The notes under the pieces are model-generated. The model had not been told where the DNA came from. It made no database searches and saw nothing but the letters and a program-made list of their open reading frames with translations. The translations under genes and the position numbers were made by a program. From Alphaproteobacteria bacterium (GTDB taxonomy: Bacteria; Pseudomonadota; Alphaproteobacteria; UBA6615), in NCBI GenBank assembly GCA_009691025.1, contig SHWB01000005.1, forward strand, positions 50,407 through 114,406: a DNA stretch of 64,000 nucleotides, written 5' to 3'. This document shows positions 1-8,855 of this stretch, piece by piece; within the stretch, counting starts at the first letter, position 1, and each line of letters begins with the position of its first letter.

Positions 1-5
1 CGGGG

Positions 6-755
6 ATGATCGACTTAGACAGGCTTTCACCCGACGCCACGATCGTCGTGCTCACGGGCGCCGGCATTTCGCGCGCATCGGGCCTCGCCACGTTCCGCGA
101 CGCCGTCAGCATCTGGGCCACTGTGTCGATCGAGGAGGTGGCGACGCCGGCCGCCTTCGCGCGCAATCCCGCGCGGGTGCATGGCTTCTACAACGCCCGG
201 CGGCGGCAGATGCTCGACCCGTCGGTGCAGCCCAATGCCGCGCACTGCACGCTGGCCGTGCTGTAATCGTTCTGGCCAGGTGAGGTCGACGTAGTCACGC
301 AGAACATCGACGATCTGCACGAGCGCGGCGGCACGGCGGCGCCGGTCCACATGCATGGCGAGCTGTGGCGGTCGCTCTGCGCGCTGTGCGGCGATGTGCG
401 CGAGAACCGCGCCGACCTGTCGACCGGTCTCGTCTGCGGCGCCTGCGGCGAGGCCGGGAGCATGCGCCCGAACGTCGTCTGGTTTCACGAGATACCTTAT
501 CACATGGATCGTATCGAGCGGCTGCTGGCGCGGTGCGGCCTGTTCGTGTCGATCGGCACCTCGGGCAATGTCTACCCCGCCGCCGGCTTCGTGCAGCAAG
601 CCCGCTTCCGCGCCGGCGCCCGGGCGGTCGAACTCAACCTCGAACCGTCGGAGGGGGTCGGCCTGTTCCACGCGGCCCGGCACGGGCCAGCTACGGTAGT
701 CGTACCCGAGTTCGTCGACGCCTTGCGCCTGCGGGCGATGGCCCATGCCCGCTGA
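6..755 (+). pseudogene. Sir2-family NAD-dependent protein deacylase, interrupted by an in-frame TAA
   Basis: Sirtuins remove acyl groups from lysines using NAD. The reading frame keeps the family landmarks in order: the NAD-binding GAGIS motif and TFRD near residues 18-31, TQNIDDLH, the catalytic His in HMHGEL, and two CxxC zinc pairs (CALC and CGAC). A TAA at 264-266 splits the frame after 86 codons, and the frame then continues without a shift to the TGA at 753-755. Sirtuins of this type usually have a Glu near this point (an L-E-x-x-W context), so GAA to TAA is the simplest change. The start is the ATG at 6, with the window edge just upstream. The end overlaps the next gene by 11 bases. 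Either a pseudogene or a sequence error. Confidence 0.85.
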
Positions 756-1342
756 TTCCGCCCTCCGCGCGCTCGCGCATGTGGTGAACGAGGCGCGCGC
801 CTGCGGGTTGTACGCTCCGCATTTGCCTCTGGGACCGCGCCCCGCACTACGGGCCAGCGCCACAGCGCGCCTGCTGATCGTCGGCCAGGCGCCTGGAATC
901 CGCGTCCACGAGACCGGCGTTCCGTGGAACGACGCCTCCGGCAAGCGCCTGCGCGAATGGCAGGCCGTCGACGAGGCGTCGTTCTACGACGAGTGCCAGG
1001 TGGCGATCGTGCCGATCGGCCTGTGCTATTCGGGCGTGCTGCCGAAGGGCGGCGACAAGCCGCCGAGGCCGGAATGCGCGCCGACCTGGCACCGCCGGCT
1101 GCGCGCGCTGATGCCGCAGATCGAACTGACGTTGCTGGTCGGCAGCTACGCCCAGGCCTGGTATCTCGGGGAACGGCGCAAGGCCACTCTGACCGAGACC
1201 GTCGCCGGCTGGCGCGAGTATCTACCCCTTTGTGCCGATGCCGCACCCGTCCTGGCGCACCACCGGGTGGCAGCGCCGCAATGCGTGGTTCGACGAGGAT
1301 TTCCTGCCGGCGGTGCGTGGCCGCGTCGCTGCGCTGCTGTAA
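745..1342 (+). pseudogene. Uracil-DNA glycosylase family protein, single-base frameshift near 1230
   Basis: The N-terminal two thirds carry the UDG-superfamily motif GQAPG (about residues 48-52) followed by the TGVPWNDASG segment, then a long conserved core with PPRPECAPTWHRRL and LGERR. After the codons for REYLPL the frame is lost. One base downstream, in the frame starting at GTGCCGATG near 1231, the expected C-terminal motif resumes as MPHPSWRTTGWQRRN and ends in TAA at 1340-1342. One extra T in the run at about 1226-1230 explains everything. The ATG at 745 overlaps the Sir2 stop, so the two genes were probably co-transcribed. The predicted role is base-excision repair of uracil in DNA. 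Family confidence is high; which UDG subfamily it belongs to is less certain. Confidence 0.8.
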
Positions 1343-1391
1343 CGCTTCCAGGAATTCCGGCCGGCCTGCGCGACTCGGTCGTAGAAAGCGA

Positions 1392-1421
1392 CCGCGCCCG
1401 CCTTTGGGGGGGCGGGCGCGG
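1392..1421. terminator. GC-rich hairpin between convergent genes
   Basis: An 11-bp perfect inverted repeat (CCGCGCCCGCC and its complement) encloses an 8-base loop. It lies between the end of the glycosylase-like gene and the convergent small gene at 1503. No clear T run follows on the plus strand. It could serve as a bidirectional or Rho-assisted terminator. Confidence 0.45.
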
Positions 1422-1502
1422 CCGATTGCGCGGCGGAGAGCGGTACCGGTAGAAGCCGCAGCGACCGGGGAGGAGGTCGGTGCCGCGGCGGACGGGCGGT
1501 GC

Positions 1503-1670
1503 TTACTCCGCCGCTGCGCCGACGGGGCCGACATGGGCCTTTTTTGTCTGCCGCGAGGCGAAGAGCCAGGCCCACAGGGCGGCAATGGACTGCCGCATCA
1601 GGCGGGCCCGCTCGAGTTCGGCCTGACGGAGGATCTCCTGATCCGCGCTGGGCGAAAACTGGCGTGCCAT
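1503..1670 (-). CDS. Small conserved protein of about 55 residues
   Basis: The preferred start is the ATG at 1670, preceded by AAGGAG about nine bases upstream. A longer in-frame extension to 1736 lacks a comparable site. The product starts MARQFSPSADQEILRQAELE, has a charged helical first half rich in Arg and Glu, and an aromatic patch (ALWAWLF) in the middle. It resembles short alphaproteobacterial proteins with an R-Q-A-E-x-x-R-A-x-x-M-R helix of unknown role. No catalytic motif or signal peptide is visible. It stands alone between ygfZ and the convergent glycosylase-like gene. I cannot assign a function. Confidence 0.6.
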   Translation of the reverse strand: MARQFSPSADQEILRQAELERARLMRQSIAALWAWLFASRQTKKAHVGPVGAAAE

Positions 1671-1839
1671 GATCTTGCTCCTTGATAGGACGGCGCCGGA
1701 CCGGATGCCAGACGCCCTTCTGTTGCAACGCACCATTTATGTAAGTATTGCTGACATATCAAGGGCGGATATGCCCTTCTGCTTTGCGTTTCATGCAAAT
1801 CTCTCTACTGAAATATATGGATAATTCTACGCAAAGGTC

Positions 1840-1858
1840 TTTTGTGCGACGCACAAAA
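1840..1858. promoter_or_regulatory. Perfect 9-bp dyad in an AT-rich intergenic stretch
   Basis: TTTTGTGCG and its exact complement flank a single base. It lies just past the ygfZ stop and upstream (minus sense) of the small gene at 1503, in a stretch much richer in A+T than its surroundings. The very short spacer suits a protein-binding operator better than a stable RNA hairpin, but on the minus strand it could also act as the ygfZ terminator. Confidence 0.35.
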
Positions 1859-1866
1859 CGCGGGGC

Positions 1867-2760
1867 TCAGCTTTCGCGAGCGGCCATTGGCAAGGCGTCG
1901 GCCAGCAGGCGCGCCTCCCCGGCGCACAAGGACGATCCTGCCGTTCCGACCAGCGCGTCGAGCCGCAGCAAAGCGAGGCCGCGCCTCCCCGCGGCGCTGC
2001 GCATTTCGCCGATTTCGCGCCCGTCGAGCGTCACCGGCGTTCCCGGCGCGGGCACCGGCCCGTCGATCGCCACGCCGATCAGTCGGCGCTTGAGCAGGCC
2101 GCGATAACGCGTGCGCGCCGTGACCTCCTGGCCGATATAGCAGCCCTTGGCCCAGTCGATGCCGTCGAGGAGGTCGAAATTGGCCTCCAGCAGCACCGAT
2201 TTGTCGATTTCGAGGTCGCGGCTGCCATCGGGCACGGCATTGGCGAGCCGCAAACTGTCCCAGCCGGCGTGGTCGCCGCCGGTCAGCCCCGCCGCGGCCA
2301 TCGCCGTATGAAGGCCACCGCGCGGCGCCAACACCCGTGTGCCGAGGCCCTCGCAGCGCGGGTCGTTGAAGGCGATGCCGCCGGCGAACGGGCTGGCGGC
2401 GCCGCGTCCGGCGGGCAAGCCCAGTGCGGCGGCGGCTCCGTCACCCCAGGCGGCGGCGACGGCAAAGGCAGGTTCGGGCGATACCTCCACCTGGGCGCGC
2501 AGGCGATAGCGCGACAGGCGCTGGGCCAGATCGGCACAGCGGGCGGCCTCGCCGTCGAGCAGGAGGGCGCCGTCGTGCTCGACGAGGAAGAATTCGTGCA
2601 GGAACTTGCCCTGCGGCGTCAGCAGGGCGCCCCAGGCGGCACGGGCGGGCCCGACCAGCTCGACATCCTGGGTGATAACGCGTTGCAGAAAGTCGCGCGC
2701 GTCCGGCCCGGCGACGCGTACCGCGCCACGACCGTCCAGCATCGTCCAGGTGCCGACCAT
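1867..2760 (-). CDS. ygfZ: Folate-binding protein YgfZ (GcvT-like, Fe-S cluster maintenance)
   Basis: YgfZ proteins are aminomethyltransferase-fold, folate-binding factors that support Fe-S enzymes such as MiaB-type tRNA modification enzymes. The diagnostic motif K-G-C-Y-I-G-Q is present at residues 205-211, with the conserved Cys at 207. The N-terminal GcvT-like region shows the usual GPDARDFLQ start and QGK(F) segment. Length is 297 residues, normal for alphaproteobacterial members. It ends in TGA at 1867-1869, next to an AT-rich spacer with a 19-bp dyad. It is divergent from the glycosyltransferase operon that starts at 2888. The assignment is firm at family level. Confidence 0.9.
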   Translation of the reverse strand: MVGTWTMLDGRGAVRVAGPDARDFLQRVITQDVELVGPARAAWGALLTPQGKFLHEFFLVEHDGALLLDGEAARCADLAQRLSRYRLRAQVEVSPEPAFAVAAAWGDGAAAALGLPAGRGAASPFAGGIAFNDPRCEGLGTRVLAPRGGLHTAMAAAGLTGGDHAGWDSLRLANAVPDGSRDLEIDKSVLLEANFDLLDGIDWAKGCYIGQEVTARTRYRGLLKRRLIGVAIDGPVPAPGTPVTLDGREIGEMRSAAGRRGLALLRLDALVGTAGSSLCAGEARLLADALPMAARES

Positions 2761-2887
2761 GGCGTCGTTCCGTCCTTCGGCGCCCGTTGCCGGCGTCCAT
2801 TCCCCGAGATGGGGCGCGATGCCTCCGCCGACAACCTCCGGCGGAGGCTGGCGCCGTTACTTGGCCCATGAGTATAACGCCCCGGGC

Positions 2888-3856
2888 ATGCGCATCCTTT
2901 TCATCGGACACACCCGCATCGGCGACGCGGTGCTGTCTTTCGGCCTCGTCGATCACCTCGCGCGCAGCGCGCCGGGGGCGCGGATCACCGTTGCCTGCGG
3001 TGCGCTGCCGGCGCCGCTGTTCGTGCGCGCGCCCGGTGTCGAGCGTGTCCTGCCGATCGTCAAGCGACCGCGCGGCCTGCACTGGCCGGCCCTCTGGCGT
3101 GCCGTCGTCGGCACGCACTGGGATCTCGTGGTGGATCTGCGCCGCTCGGCCATCCCGTACCTCGTGCGCCCGCGCCGCCGCGCCCGCCTGCCGGCGGCGG
3201 CGCTGGCCGACGAGCACCGCGTGGTGCAGATCGCCCGTACGCTGGGTCTCGGCGATGCGCCGCCCGCGCCGCGTCTGTGGACGAACGCCACCGACGAGGC
3301 CGCAGCCGCCTGCCTTCTGCCGCCCGGTCCGCCGCTGCTAGGCATCGGCCCCACGGCCAACTGGCGCGGCAAGACCTGGCGCGCCGAACGCTTCGCCGAA
3401 CTGGTGGCGCGCCTGACCGGGCCGCGCGGACCGCTGCCGGGCGGGCGCGTCGCGGTATTCGGCGCGCCGGCCGAACGCGCCGCCGCGGCGCCCGTTCTCG
3501 ACGCCATCCCGGCGTCGCGTCGCGTCGATCTCGTGGGGGCGGTCGAGTTGCCGGTGGTCGCGGCGTGCTTTGCCCGCCTTGCCCTCTATGTCGGCAACGA
3601 TTCGGGGCTGATGCACATGGCGGCGGCGGCGGGCGCGCCGACGCTCGGCCTGTTCGGGCCGAGCCGGACGGAGCATTACGCGCCATGGGGACCGCGCGCC
3701 GCCTGGGTCGGCACGAGCCTGGGCTATGACGATCTGGTCGGCGGGCCGGGCTACGACCATCGCGCCACCGACACGCTGATGGATTCTCTGACGGTCGACG
3801 CGGCCGAGGCGGCGACGCTGTCGCTGTGGCGCCGCATCCGGGGTGAAGCGGCATGA
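2888..3856 (+). CDS. Glycosyltransferase family 9 (heptosyltransferase-like)
   Basis: Members transfer heptose or related sugars onto lipopolysaccharide core at the inner face of the cytoplasmic membrane. The 322-residue product begins MRILFIGHTRIGDAVLS, the typical GT9 N-terminus with the G-D motif for acceptor binding. It carries the C-terminal donor-site segment Y-V-G-N-D-S-G-L-M-H-M-A followed by PTLGLFGPS. The ATG at 2888 is preferred because the longer frame runs upstream into the divergent ygfZ coding region. The stop overlaps the next glycosyltransferase start (ATGA at 3853), so this is the first gene of a tightly coupled operon for surface glycan assembly. The exact acceptor and sugar are not deducible. 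Confidence 0.85.
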   Translation: MRILFIGHTRIGDAVLSFGLVDHLARSAPGARITVACGALPAPLFVRAPGVERVLPIVKRPRGLHWPALWRAVVGTHWDLVVDLRRSAIPYLVRPRRRARLPAAALADEHRVVQIARTLGLGDAPPAPRLWTNATDEAAAACLLPPGPPLLGIGPTANWRGKTWRAERFAELVARLTGPRGPLPGGRVAVFGAPAERAAAAPVLDAIPASRRVDLVGAVELPVVAACFARLALYVGNDSGLMHMAAAAGAPTLGLFGPSRTEHYAPWGPRAAWVGTSLGYDDLVGGPGYDHRATDTLMDSLTVDAAEAATLSLWRRIRGEAA

Positions 3857-4647
3857 ACGGCACGCCTCGCCTGTCAGCTCTTGTCGTCGCGCGCAACGAG
3901 GAAGCGCAACTCGCCGAGTGTCTTGCGCCCCTCGCCTTCGCCGACGAGATCGTCGTCGTGCTCGACCGTACCACCGACGGTTCGGCCGCTATCGCCCGCG
4001 CGCATGGCGCGCGCCTCGTCGATGGCGGCTGGGAACTGGAAGGTCCGCGGCGCAATGCGGGCATCGCCGCCTGCGGCGGCGGCTGGATCCTCGAGGTCGA
4101 TGCCGACGAGCGTGTGAGCGACGAACTCGCGCGCGAGGTGCGCGCGACGATCGCCAACGCGCCTTACGGCTACTTCCTCGTGCCGTTCGACAATTATGTC
4201 GGCGACCGGCTGGTGCGCTATGGCTGGTGCGGTTCGTGGGGCGTGTCGGCGGCGATTCGGCTGTTCGCAAAGGATGCGGACAACGGACCGGCCAAGGTCA
4301 TGGGGACCGAACGCGTCCACACCCGTCTCACGCTGAAGGGGCGGCAGGGTCGGCTGACGTCACGCATGATCCACTACGTCGACCGCGATATTTCCGACAT
4401 GCTCGCCCGCCTCGACCGCTACACCACCGCGCGCGCGCAGGATCTTCGCGACTCGGGCGACATCGGCACGCTGGGGCGCAATGTCCGCCGCATGTTCACG
4501 CGCTTCTGGGCCTGCTACGTGCGCCGGAAGGGCTATCGCGAGGGCGCGTGGGGCGTGCTGATTGCACTGATGGCGGCGCTCTATCCCATCCTGTCGTATC
4601 TCAAGGCGCGTCTCGAGCCGGGCCGTACGCCGGGCGGCGGCGCGTGA
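3853..4647 (+). CDS. Glycosyltransferase family 2 (WaaE/KdtX-like)
   Basis: The 264-residue GT-A fold enzyme starts with LSALVVARNEEAQL, the classical GT2 nucleotide-binding start. It has an ILEVDADERV stretch supplying the D-x-D metal site, and later W-G-V-S-A-A-I-R-L-F and the H-Y-V-D-R segment typical of LPS-core beta-1,4-glucosyltransferases of the WaaE/KdtX type. A hydrophobic C-terminal helix (VLIALMAALYPILSYL) suggests membrane association. It overlaps both neighbours by four bases (ATGA with GT9, GTGA with GT4), implying translational coupling. The likely role is inner-core lipopolysaccharide or related glycan decoration. The donor sugar is inferred from family resemblance only. Confidence 0.85.
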   Translation: MNGTPRLSALVVARNEEAQLAECLAPLAFADEIVVVLDRTTDGSAAIARAHGARLVDGGWELEGPRRNAGIAACGGGWILEVDADERVSDELAREVRATIANAPYGYFLVPFDNYVGDRLVRYGWCGSWGVSAAIRLFAKDADNGPAKVMGTERVHTRLTLKGRQGRLTSRMIHYVDRDISDMLARLDRYTTARAQDLRDSGDIGTLGRNVRRMFTRFWACYVRRKGYREGAWGVLIALMAALYPILSYLKARLEPGRTPGGGA

Positions 4648-5714
4648 AGCTGCTGCAGATCATGGCCGGCGCCAAAATGGGGGGCGCCGAGGCTTTCTTC
4701 GTGCGCCTTGCCGCCGCCTTTGCGCGGCGCGGCCTCGACCAGCACCTCGTCATCCGGCGCGACCCGGCGCGCGCCCGCGCCCTGCGCCGCACCGGCATCG
4801 CGCCGGTCGAACTGCCCTTCGGCAGCCGCATGGATTTCCGCACCCGCCCGGCGTTGCTGCGCGAGATCGAGCGCTACCGGCCCGACGTGGTGCTGGCCTG
4901 GATGAGCCGCGCCGCCTGGGCGACGCCGGCGGCGAAGCCGCCCGGCGCCTACACGCTCGTCGGCCGGCTCGGCGGCTACTACGATTTGCGCTATTATCGG
5001 CATTGCGACCACCTCGTCGCCAACACAGATGACATCCGTCGCTGGATGATTGCAGCGTCGTGGCCATCCGATCGCGCCCATGTCCTGCCCAATTTCGTCG
5101 ACCCGCCGGCGGCCGGGCCGGTCTCGCGCTTCGGCCTCGATACGCCGCTCGATGCCCCCCTGCTGGTCGCCGCCGGGCGGCTGCACGAGAACAAGGGCTT
5201 CGATGTGCTGCTGGACGCGCTGGCGACGCTGCCGGGCGTCTGGCTGTGGCTGGCCGGCGATGGGCTCGAGGGTGCGGCCCTGCACCGGCAGGCCGAGCGC
5301 CTCGGCATCGCCGGGCGCATCCGCTTCCTCGGCTGGCGCGACGATGTGCCGGCGCTGATGGCGGCCGGCGACGTCTATGTCTGCCCGTCGCGCCACGAGC
5401 CGCTGGGCAATGTCGTGCTGGAGGCCTGGGCGGCCGGCCGGCCGGTGGTGGCCGCCGACGTCGCCGGGCCGGGCCGGCTGATCGAGGACGGGCGCACCGG
5501 GCTGCTGGTGCCGGCCGGGGATGCCGCGGCGCTGGCCGCCGCCATCGCCGACCTGCTGATGGACCGGCCGCGCGCCGCCGTCCTCGCCGCCGCCGGCAAG
5601 GCCGCCTGGGAACGCGACTACACCGAGGCCGTCGTCGTCGATCGCTGGCTGGCGTTCCTGGCCGCACTGGCGCGGCAGGGGGCATCGCTGGACGGCGCGA
5701 GGGCGAGCGGTTAA
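4644..5714 (+). CDS. Glycosyltransferase family 4 (GT-B fold)
   Basis: The 356-residue product starts at a GTG overlapping the previous stop. It shows the GT4 layout: N-terminal AGAKMGGAEAFFVRLA acceptor loop, LPNFVDPP at the domain junction, and LVAAGRLHENKGFDVLLDA opening the donor domain. The E-x7-E retaining-transferase motif is in PSRHEPLGNVVLEAWA, followed by GLLVPAGD. Together with the two preceding transferases it forms a three-gene surface-glycan operon. The downstream amidotransferase may be read from the same transcript, although a palindromic repeat lies between them. Substrate unknown. Confidence 0.88.
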   Translation: MKLLQIMAGAKMGGAEAFFVRLAAAFARRGLDQHLVIRRDPARARALRRTGIAPVELPFGSRMDFRTRPALLREIERYRPDVVLAWMSRAAWATPAAKPPGAYTLVGRLGGYYDLRYYRHCDHLVANTDDIRRWMIAASWPSDRAHVLPNFVDPPAAGPVSRFGLDTPLDAPLLVAAGRLHENKGFDVLLDALATLPGVWLWLAGDGLEGAALHRQAERLGIAGRIRFLGWRDDVPALMAAGDVYVCPSRHEPLGNVVLEAWAAGRPVVAADVAGPGRLIEDGRTGLLVPAGDAAALAAAIADLLMDRPRAAVLAAAGKAAWERDYTEAVVVDRWLAFLAALARQGASLDGARASG

Positions 5715-5764
5715 GGCTCAACTTACCGATCTGTCGTCCCGGCCAAGCGGCGCAGCCGCGCGAG

Positions 5765-5824
5765 CCGGGACCCATGAACACGGTCAGCGCCCGAGCTGGC
5801 ACCGCCGGTGTTCATGGGCCCCGG
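5765..5824. repeat. Palindromic intergenic repeat (hairpin with 17-bp arms)
   Basis: The arms CCGGGACCCATGAACAC (5765-5781) and GTGTTCATGGGCCCCGG (5808-5824) pair with one mismatch around a 26-base loop. It sits between the GT4 gene and the amidotransferase gene. The shape is that of a dispersed extragenic palindrome, not a terminator, since no T run follows. Confidence 0.7.
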
Positions 5825-5887
5825 CTCTGCTCCCTTCGGACTCCGGCCGGTGCGACAATGTGTAGTGCAAGGGGCGGACGACACTGA

Positions 5888-7672
5888 ATGTGCGGCATAG
5901 CCGGGATCATGACGCGCGACGGCGCTGCGCCCGACCCGACCCAGCTCGACCGGCTGGCCGCCGCCATCGGACATCGCGGGCCGGACGGCGAGGGGCGCAT
6001 GGTCGCGCGCGATGTTGGGCTGGTGCAGCGACGCCTCGCCATCATCGACCTCGCCGGCGGCGACCAGCCGCTGTTCGAGCCGGGCGGCGCGGCCCTCGTC
6101 GCCAATGGCGAGATCTACAACTACATCGAGCTGCTCGCCGGGATGACGGACGTACGTTTCGCCACGCAATCAGACTGCGAGCCGCCGCTGCATCTCTACC
6201 GCCGGCACGGCGTGGATTTCACCGCTAAGCTGCGCGGCATGTACGCCATCGCCATCTTCGACCCGCTCGAGGACCAGCTCGTTCTCGCCCGTGACCCCTT
6301 CGGTATCAAGCCTCTGTACTATGTGCAGACCGACCGGCTGTTCGCCTTCGCCTCCGAGCCTCAGGCTCTGTTCGCCGCCGGCATCCTCGCGCCGCGAATC
6401 GATGCGCGCGCGCGTGCCGAGCTGCTGCAATTGCAGTACACGACCGGCGCGGCGACGATCTTCGAAGGGGTCTCGCGCGTCCAGCCTGGCGAGACCCTGG
6501 TGGTCCGCGCCGGACGCGTGATTTCTCGCGCGCGGCGCCGGGCGCTGCCGGCGGACGCGCCGGAGTCGTGGTCCGACAGCGAGGCCATCGCGCGCGTCGA
6601 CGCGGCGCTGACCGACAGCGTCATGGTGCATCAGCGTTCGGATGTGCCCTACGGCATGTTCCTGTCGGGCGGCGTCGACAGTGCCGCCGTGCTGTCCGTA
6701 ATGGCGCCCCTCAACGAGCTGCCGGTGCACGCCTTCACCATGGGCTTCGCCGAGCCCGGCGCCGCCGACGAGCGGTCGCGGGCGCGCGAGATCGCCAGCG
6801 CTCTCGGCGCCGAGATGGAGGCGCTGGAATTCTCGTCCGAGGATTTCTGGCGCGTGCTGCCGCAGGTCGCCGCCGCTGCCGACGACCCGGCCGCCGACTA
6901 CGCCATGCTGCCGAGCTGGGTGCTGGCCGGCGCGGCGCGGCGGGCCGGGCTGAAGGTGATCCTCACCGGCGAGGGCGGCGACGAGCTGTTCGCCGGCTAT
7001 GGTCGCTACCGATATCTCGCCGGCGTGCGGCCGTGGTGGCGCGGCGGGCGTATGATGCGCGCGCGCGGCACCTTCGACGGCCTCTCGGTGCTGGCGGGGG
7101 ATGTCGCCGGCTGGCGCGACGGCGTGGCGGCGGCGGAGACGACGGCGCGCCTGCCTGGCCGCAGCCGCCTGCAGGTGGCGCAGGCGGCCGATTGTGCCGA
7201 CTGGCTGCCCAACGACATCCTGCTCAAGCTCGACCGCTGCCTGATGGCGCATGGCGTCGAGGGCCGCACGCCCTTCCTCGACCCCGTCGTCGCCGATGTC
7301 GCCTTTCGCCTCGCCGACCGGCAGAAGGTGCGCGACGGTACCGGCAAGTGGCTGCTGCGCAAATGGCTCGACGGCCGCCTGCCGCAGGCGCAGGCCTTCG
7401 CTAGGAAGCGCGGCTTCACGGTGCCGGTCGGCGCCTGGATCGCGCGGCGCGGCGCCGAGCTGGGGCCGTTGATCTCCCGTCACCCCGCCGTCGCGGAGAT
7501 TGCCGACCGCAAGGCCGTCGAGGCGCTGTTCGTCGCCGCCGGCGGCAAGCGCGCGGGCTTCGCCGCCTGGACGCTGCTGTTCTGGACCCTGTGGTACGAC
7601 CGCCATGTGCTCGGCCGCGTCGCTGCCGGCGACACGTTCGAGGTGCTGCGCGAGGCGAAGGAGGCCGCGTGA
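5888..7672 (+). CDS. asnB: Asparagine synthetase (glutamine-hydrolysing) type amidotransferase
   Basis: This 594-residue two-domain enzyme releases ammonia from glutamine and uses ATP to amidate a carboxylate. The N-terminal Ntn-hydrolase domain starts with the catalytic Cys2 (MCGIAG) and contains HRGPDG, NGEIYNY and the RDPFGIKPLYY motif. The C-terminal synthetase domain has the pyrophosphatase loop SGGVDSA (about residue 258) and GEGGDELFAGYGRYR. Both domains look complete. Its place straight after three glycosyltransferases is common for AsnB paralogues that amidate sugars or peptidoglycan-related carboxylates, so a role beyond asparagine supply is possible. The stop overlaps the GTG of pyrC. 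Confidence 0.88.
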   Translation: MCGIAGIMTRDGAAPDPTQLDRLAAAIGHRGPDGEGRMVARDVGLVQRRLAIIDLAGGDQPLFEPGGAALVANGEIYNYIELLAGMTDVRFATQSDCEPPLHLYRRHGVDFTAKLRGMYAIAIFDPLEDQLVLARDPFGIKPLYYVQTDRLFAFASEPQALFAAGILAPRIDARARAELLQLQYTTGAATIFEGVSRVQPGETLVVRAGRVISRARRRALPADAPESWSDSEAIARVDAALTDSVMVHQRSDVPYGMFLSGGVDSAAVLSVMAPLNELPVHAFTMGFAEPGAADERSRAREIASALGAEMEALEFSSEDFWRVLPQVAAAADDPAADYAMLPSWVLAGAARRAGLKVILTGEGGDELFAGYGRYRYLAGVRPWWRGGRMMRARGTFDGLSVLAGDVAGWRDGVAAAETTARLPGRSRLQVAQAADCADWLPNDILLKLDRCLMAHGVEGRTPFLDPVVADVAFRLADRQKVRDGTGKWLLRKWLDGRLPQAQAFARKRGFTVPVGAWIARRGAELGPLISRHPAVAEIADRKAVEALFVAAGGKRAGFAAWTLLFWTLWYDRHVLGRVAAGDTFEVLREAKEAA

Positions 7673-8706
7673 CCGACCGCATCACCATCCGCCGGCCCGA
7701 CGACTGGCACGTCCATCTGCGCGACGGCGCCATGCTCGCCGCCGTGCTGCCGGCGACGGCGGCGCAGTTCGCCCGTGCCATCGTCATGCCCAACCTCGTG
7801 CCGCCTGTGCGCAGCGCCGCCGATGCGCGCTCCTACCGCGACCGCATCCTCGCGGCGCTGCCGCAGGGGGCTGACTTCACGCCGCTGATGGTCTGCTACC
7901 TGACCGACGAGACCGACGCGTCCGACCTCGCCGCCGGCATCGCCGATGGCAGCTTCGTCGCGGCCAAGCTATACCCGTCCGGTGCCACCACCAACTCGCA
8001 TGCCGGCGTCACCGATGTGCGGCGCATCGACGGCGCGCTGGCGGTGCTGGCGAAGACGGGCGCGCCGCTGCTGGTGCATGGCGAGGTCACTGACCACGCA
8101 ATCGACGTGTTCGACCGCGAGGCGGTGTTCCTCGACCGCGTGCTGGCGCCGCTGCTGGCGCGCCATCACGGGCTGCGCGTGGTGATGGAGCATGCGACGA
8201 CGCGCGAGGCGGTGGCCTTCGTGCGCGCGCACGCGCCGCGCGTCGCCGCCACCATCACCGCGCACCACCTCATCATCAACCGCAATGCGCTGTTCCAGGG
8301 CGGGCTGCGACCGCACCATTACTGCCTGCCGGTGGCCAAGCGCGAGGTGCATCGACTGGCCCTGCGCGAGGCGGCGATCTCGGGCGAGGCCGCCTTCTTC
8401 CTCGGCACCGACTCCGCGCCGCATCCGGTGAGCGACAAGGAGATGGATTGCGGCTGCGCCGGCATCTTCACTGCCCTGGCTGCGATGGAGCTTTACACCG
8501 AGGTCTTCGCCGAAGAGGGCCGGCTGGACCGGCTGGAGTCCTTCGCCTCGCTCAACGGCCCCGCCTTCTACCGCCTGCCGCCGAACGAGGCGCGGGTGAC
8601 GCTGGAACGGCGCCAGTGGACGTTGCCGAAGCTGCACAAGGTCGCCGGAGGATCCGGCGTCGTGCCGTTCCGGGCGGGGGACGAGGTGGGGTGGGCGCTG
8701 GCCTAA
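7669..8706 (+). CDS. pyrC: Dihydroorotase (E. coli PyrC type)
   Basis: It catalyses the reversible cyclisation of carbamoyl aspartate to dihydroorotate in pyrimidine synthesis. The 345-residue protein has the metal-binding D-W-H-V-H-L-R-D start and the lysine expected to be carboxylated at residue 100 (in AAKLYPSGATTNS). It also has VMEHATT, TAHHLIINRNA and the catalytic Asp in GTDSAPHP, so all active-site elements are visible. The start codon is the GTG at 7669, overlapping the amidotransferase stop. A short palindromic repeat follows the TAA stop. Confidence 0.93.
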   Translation: MTDRITIRRPDDWHVHLRDGAMLAAVLPATAAQFARAIVMPNLVPPVRSAADARSYRDRILAALPQGADFTPLMVCYLTDETDASDLAAGIADGSFVAAKLYPSGATTNSHAGVTDVRRIDGALAVLAKTGAPLLVHGEVTDHAIDVFDREAVFLDRVLAPLLARHHGLRVVMEHATTREAVAFVRAHAPRVAATITAHHLIINRNALFQGGLRPHHYCLPVAKREVHRLALREAAISGEAAFFLGTDSAPHPVSDKEMDCGCAGIFTALAAMELYTEVFAEEGRLDRLESFASLNGPAFYRLPPNEARVTLERRQWTLPKLHKVAGGSGVVPFRAGDEVGWALA

Positions 8707-8723
8707 ATCGCCTGAATCTCCTT

Positions 8724-8835
8724 CCCCGTGAAACGGGGGAGGGTAGGGTGAGGGTATTACCGCCACGCTGGTAGGCAGGCCGAGCGTGTCTGCTTCACCC
8801 TCACCCTGCCCTCCCCAGCGTCGCGGGGGAGGGTT
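8724..8835. repeat. Dispersed GC-rich intergenic palindrome
   Basis: A CCCCGTGAAACGGGG-type hairpin is followed by GGGTGAGGGTATT and, further on, its partner CACCCTCACCCTGCCCTCCCC, then a second short G-rich hairpin. The same word family (CCCTCCCC, GGTGAGGG, CCCTCACC) recurs near 13912 and 27427. It separates the convergent pyrC and SGNH genes. Confidence 0.6.
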
Positions 8836-8855
8836 CAGCCGTTCCGCCCGGTCAG

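Noticed and set aside
6170..7606. Long 478-codon open frame on the minus strand opposite the asparagine-synthetase-type gene
   Set aside because: High GC creates long antisense frames; the plus-strand protein has all catalytic motifs and the antisense translation is low-complexity without any family features.
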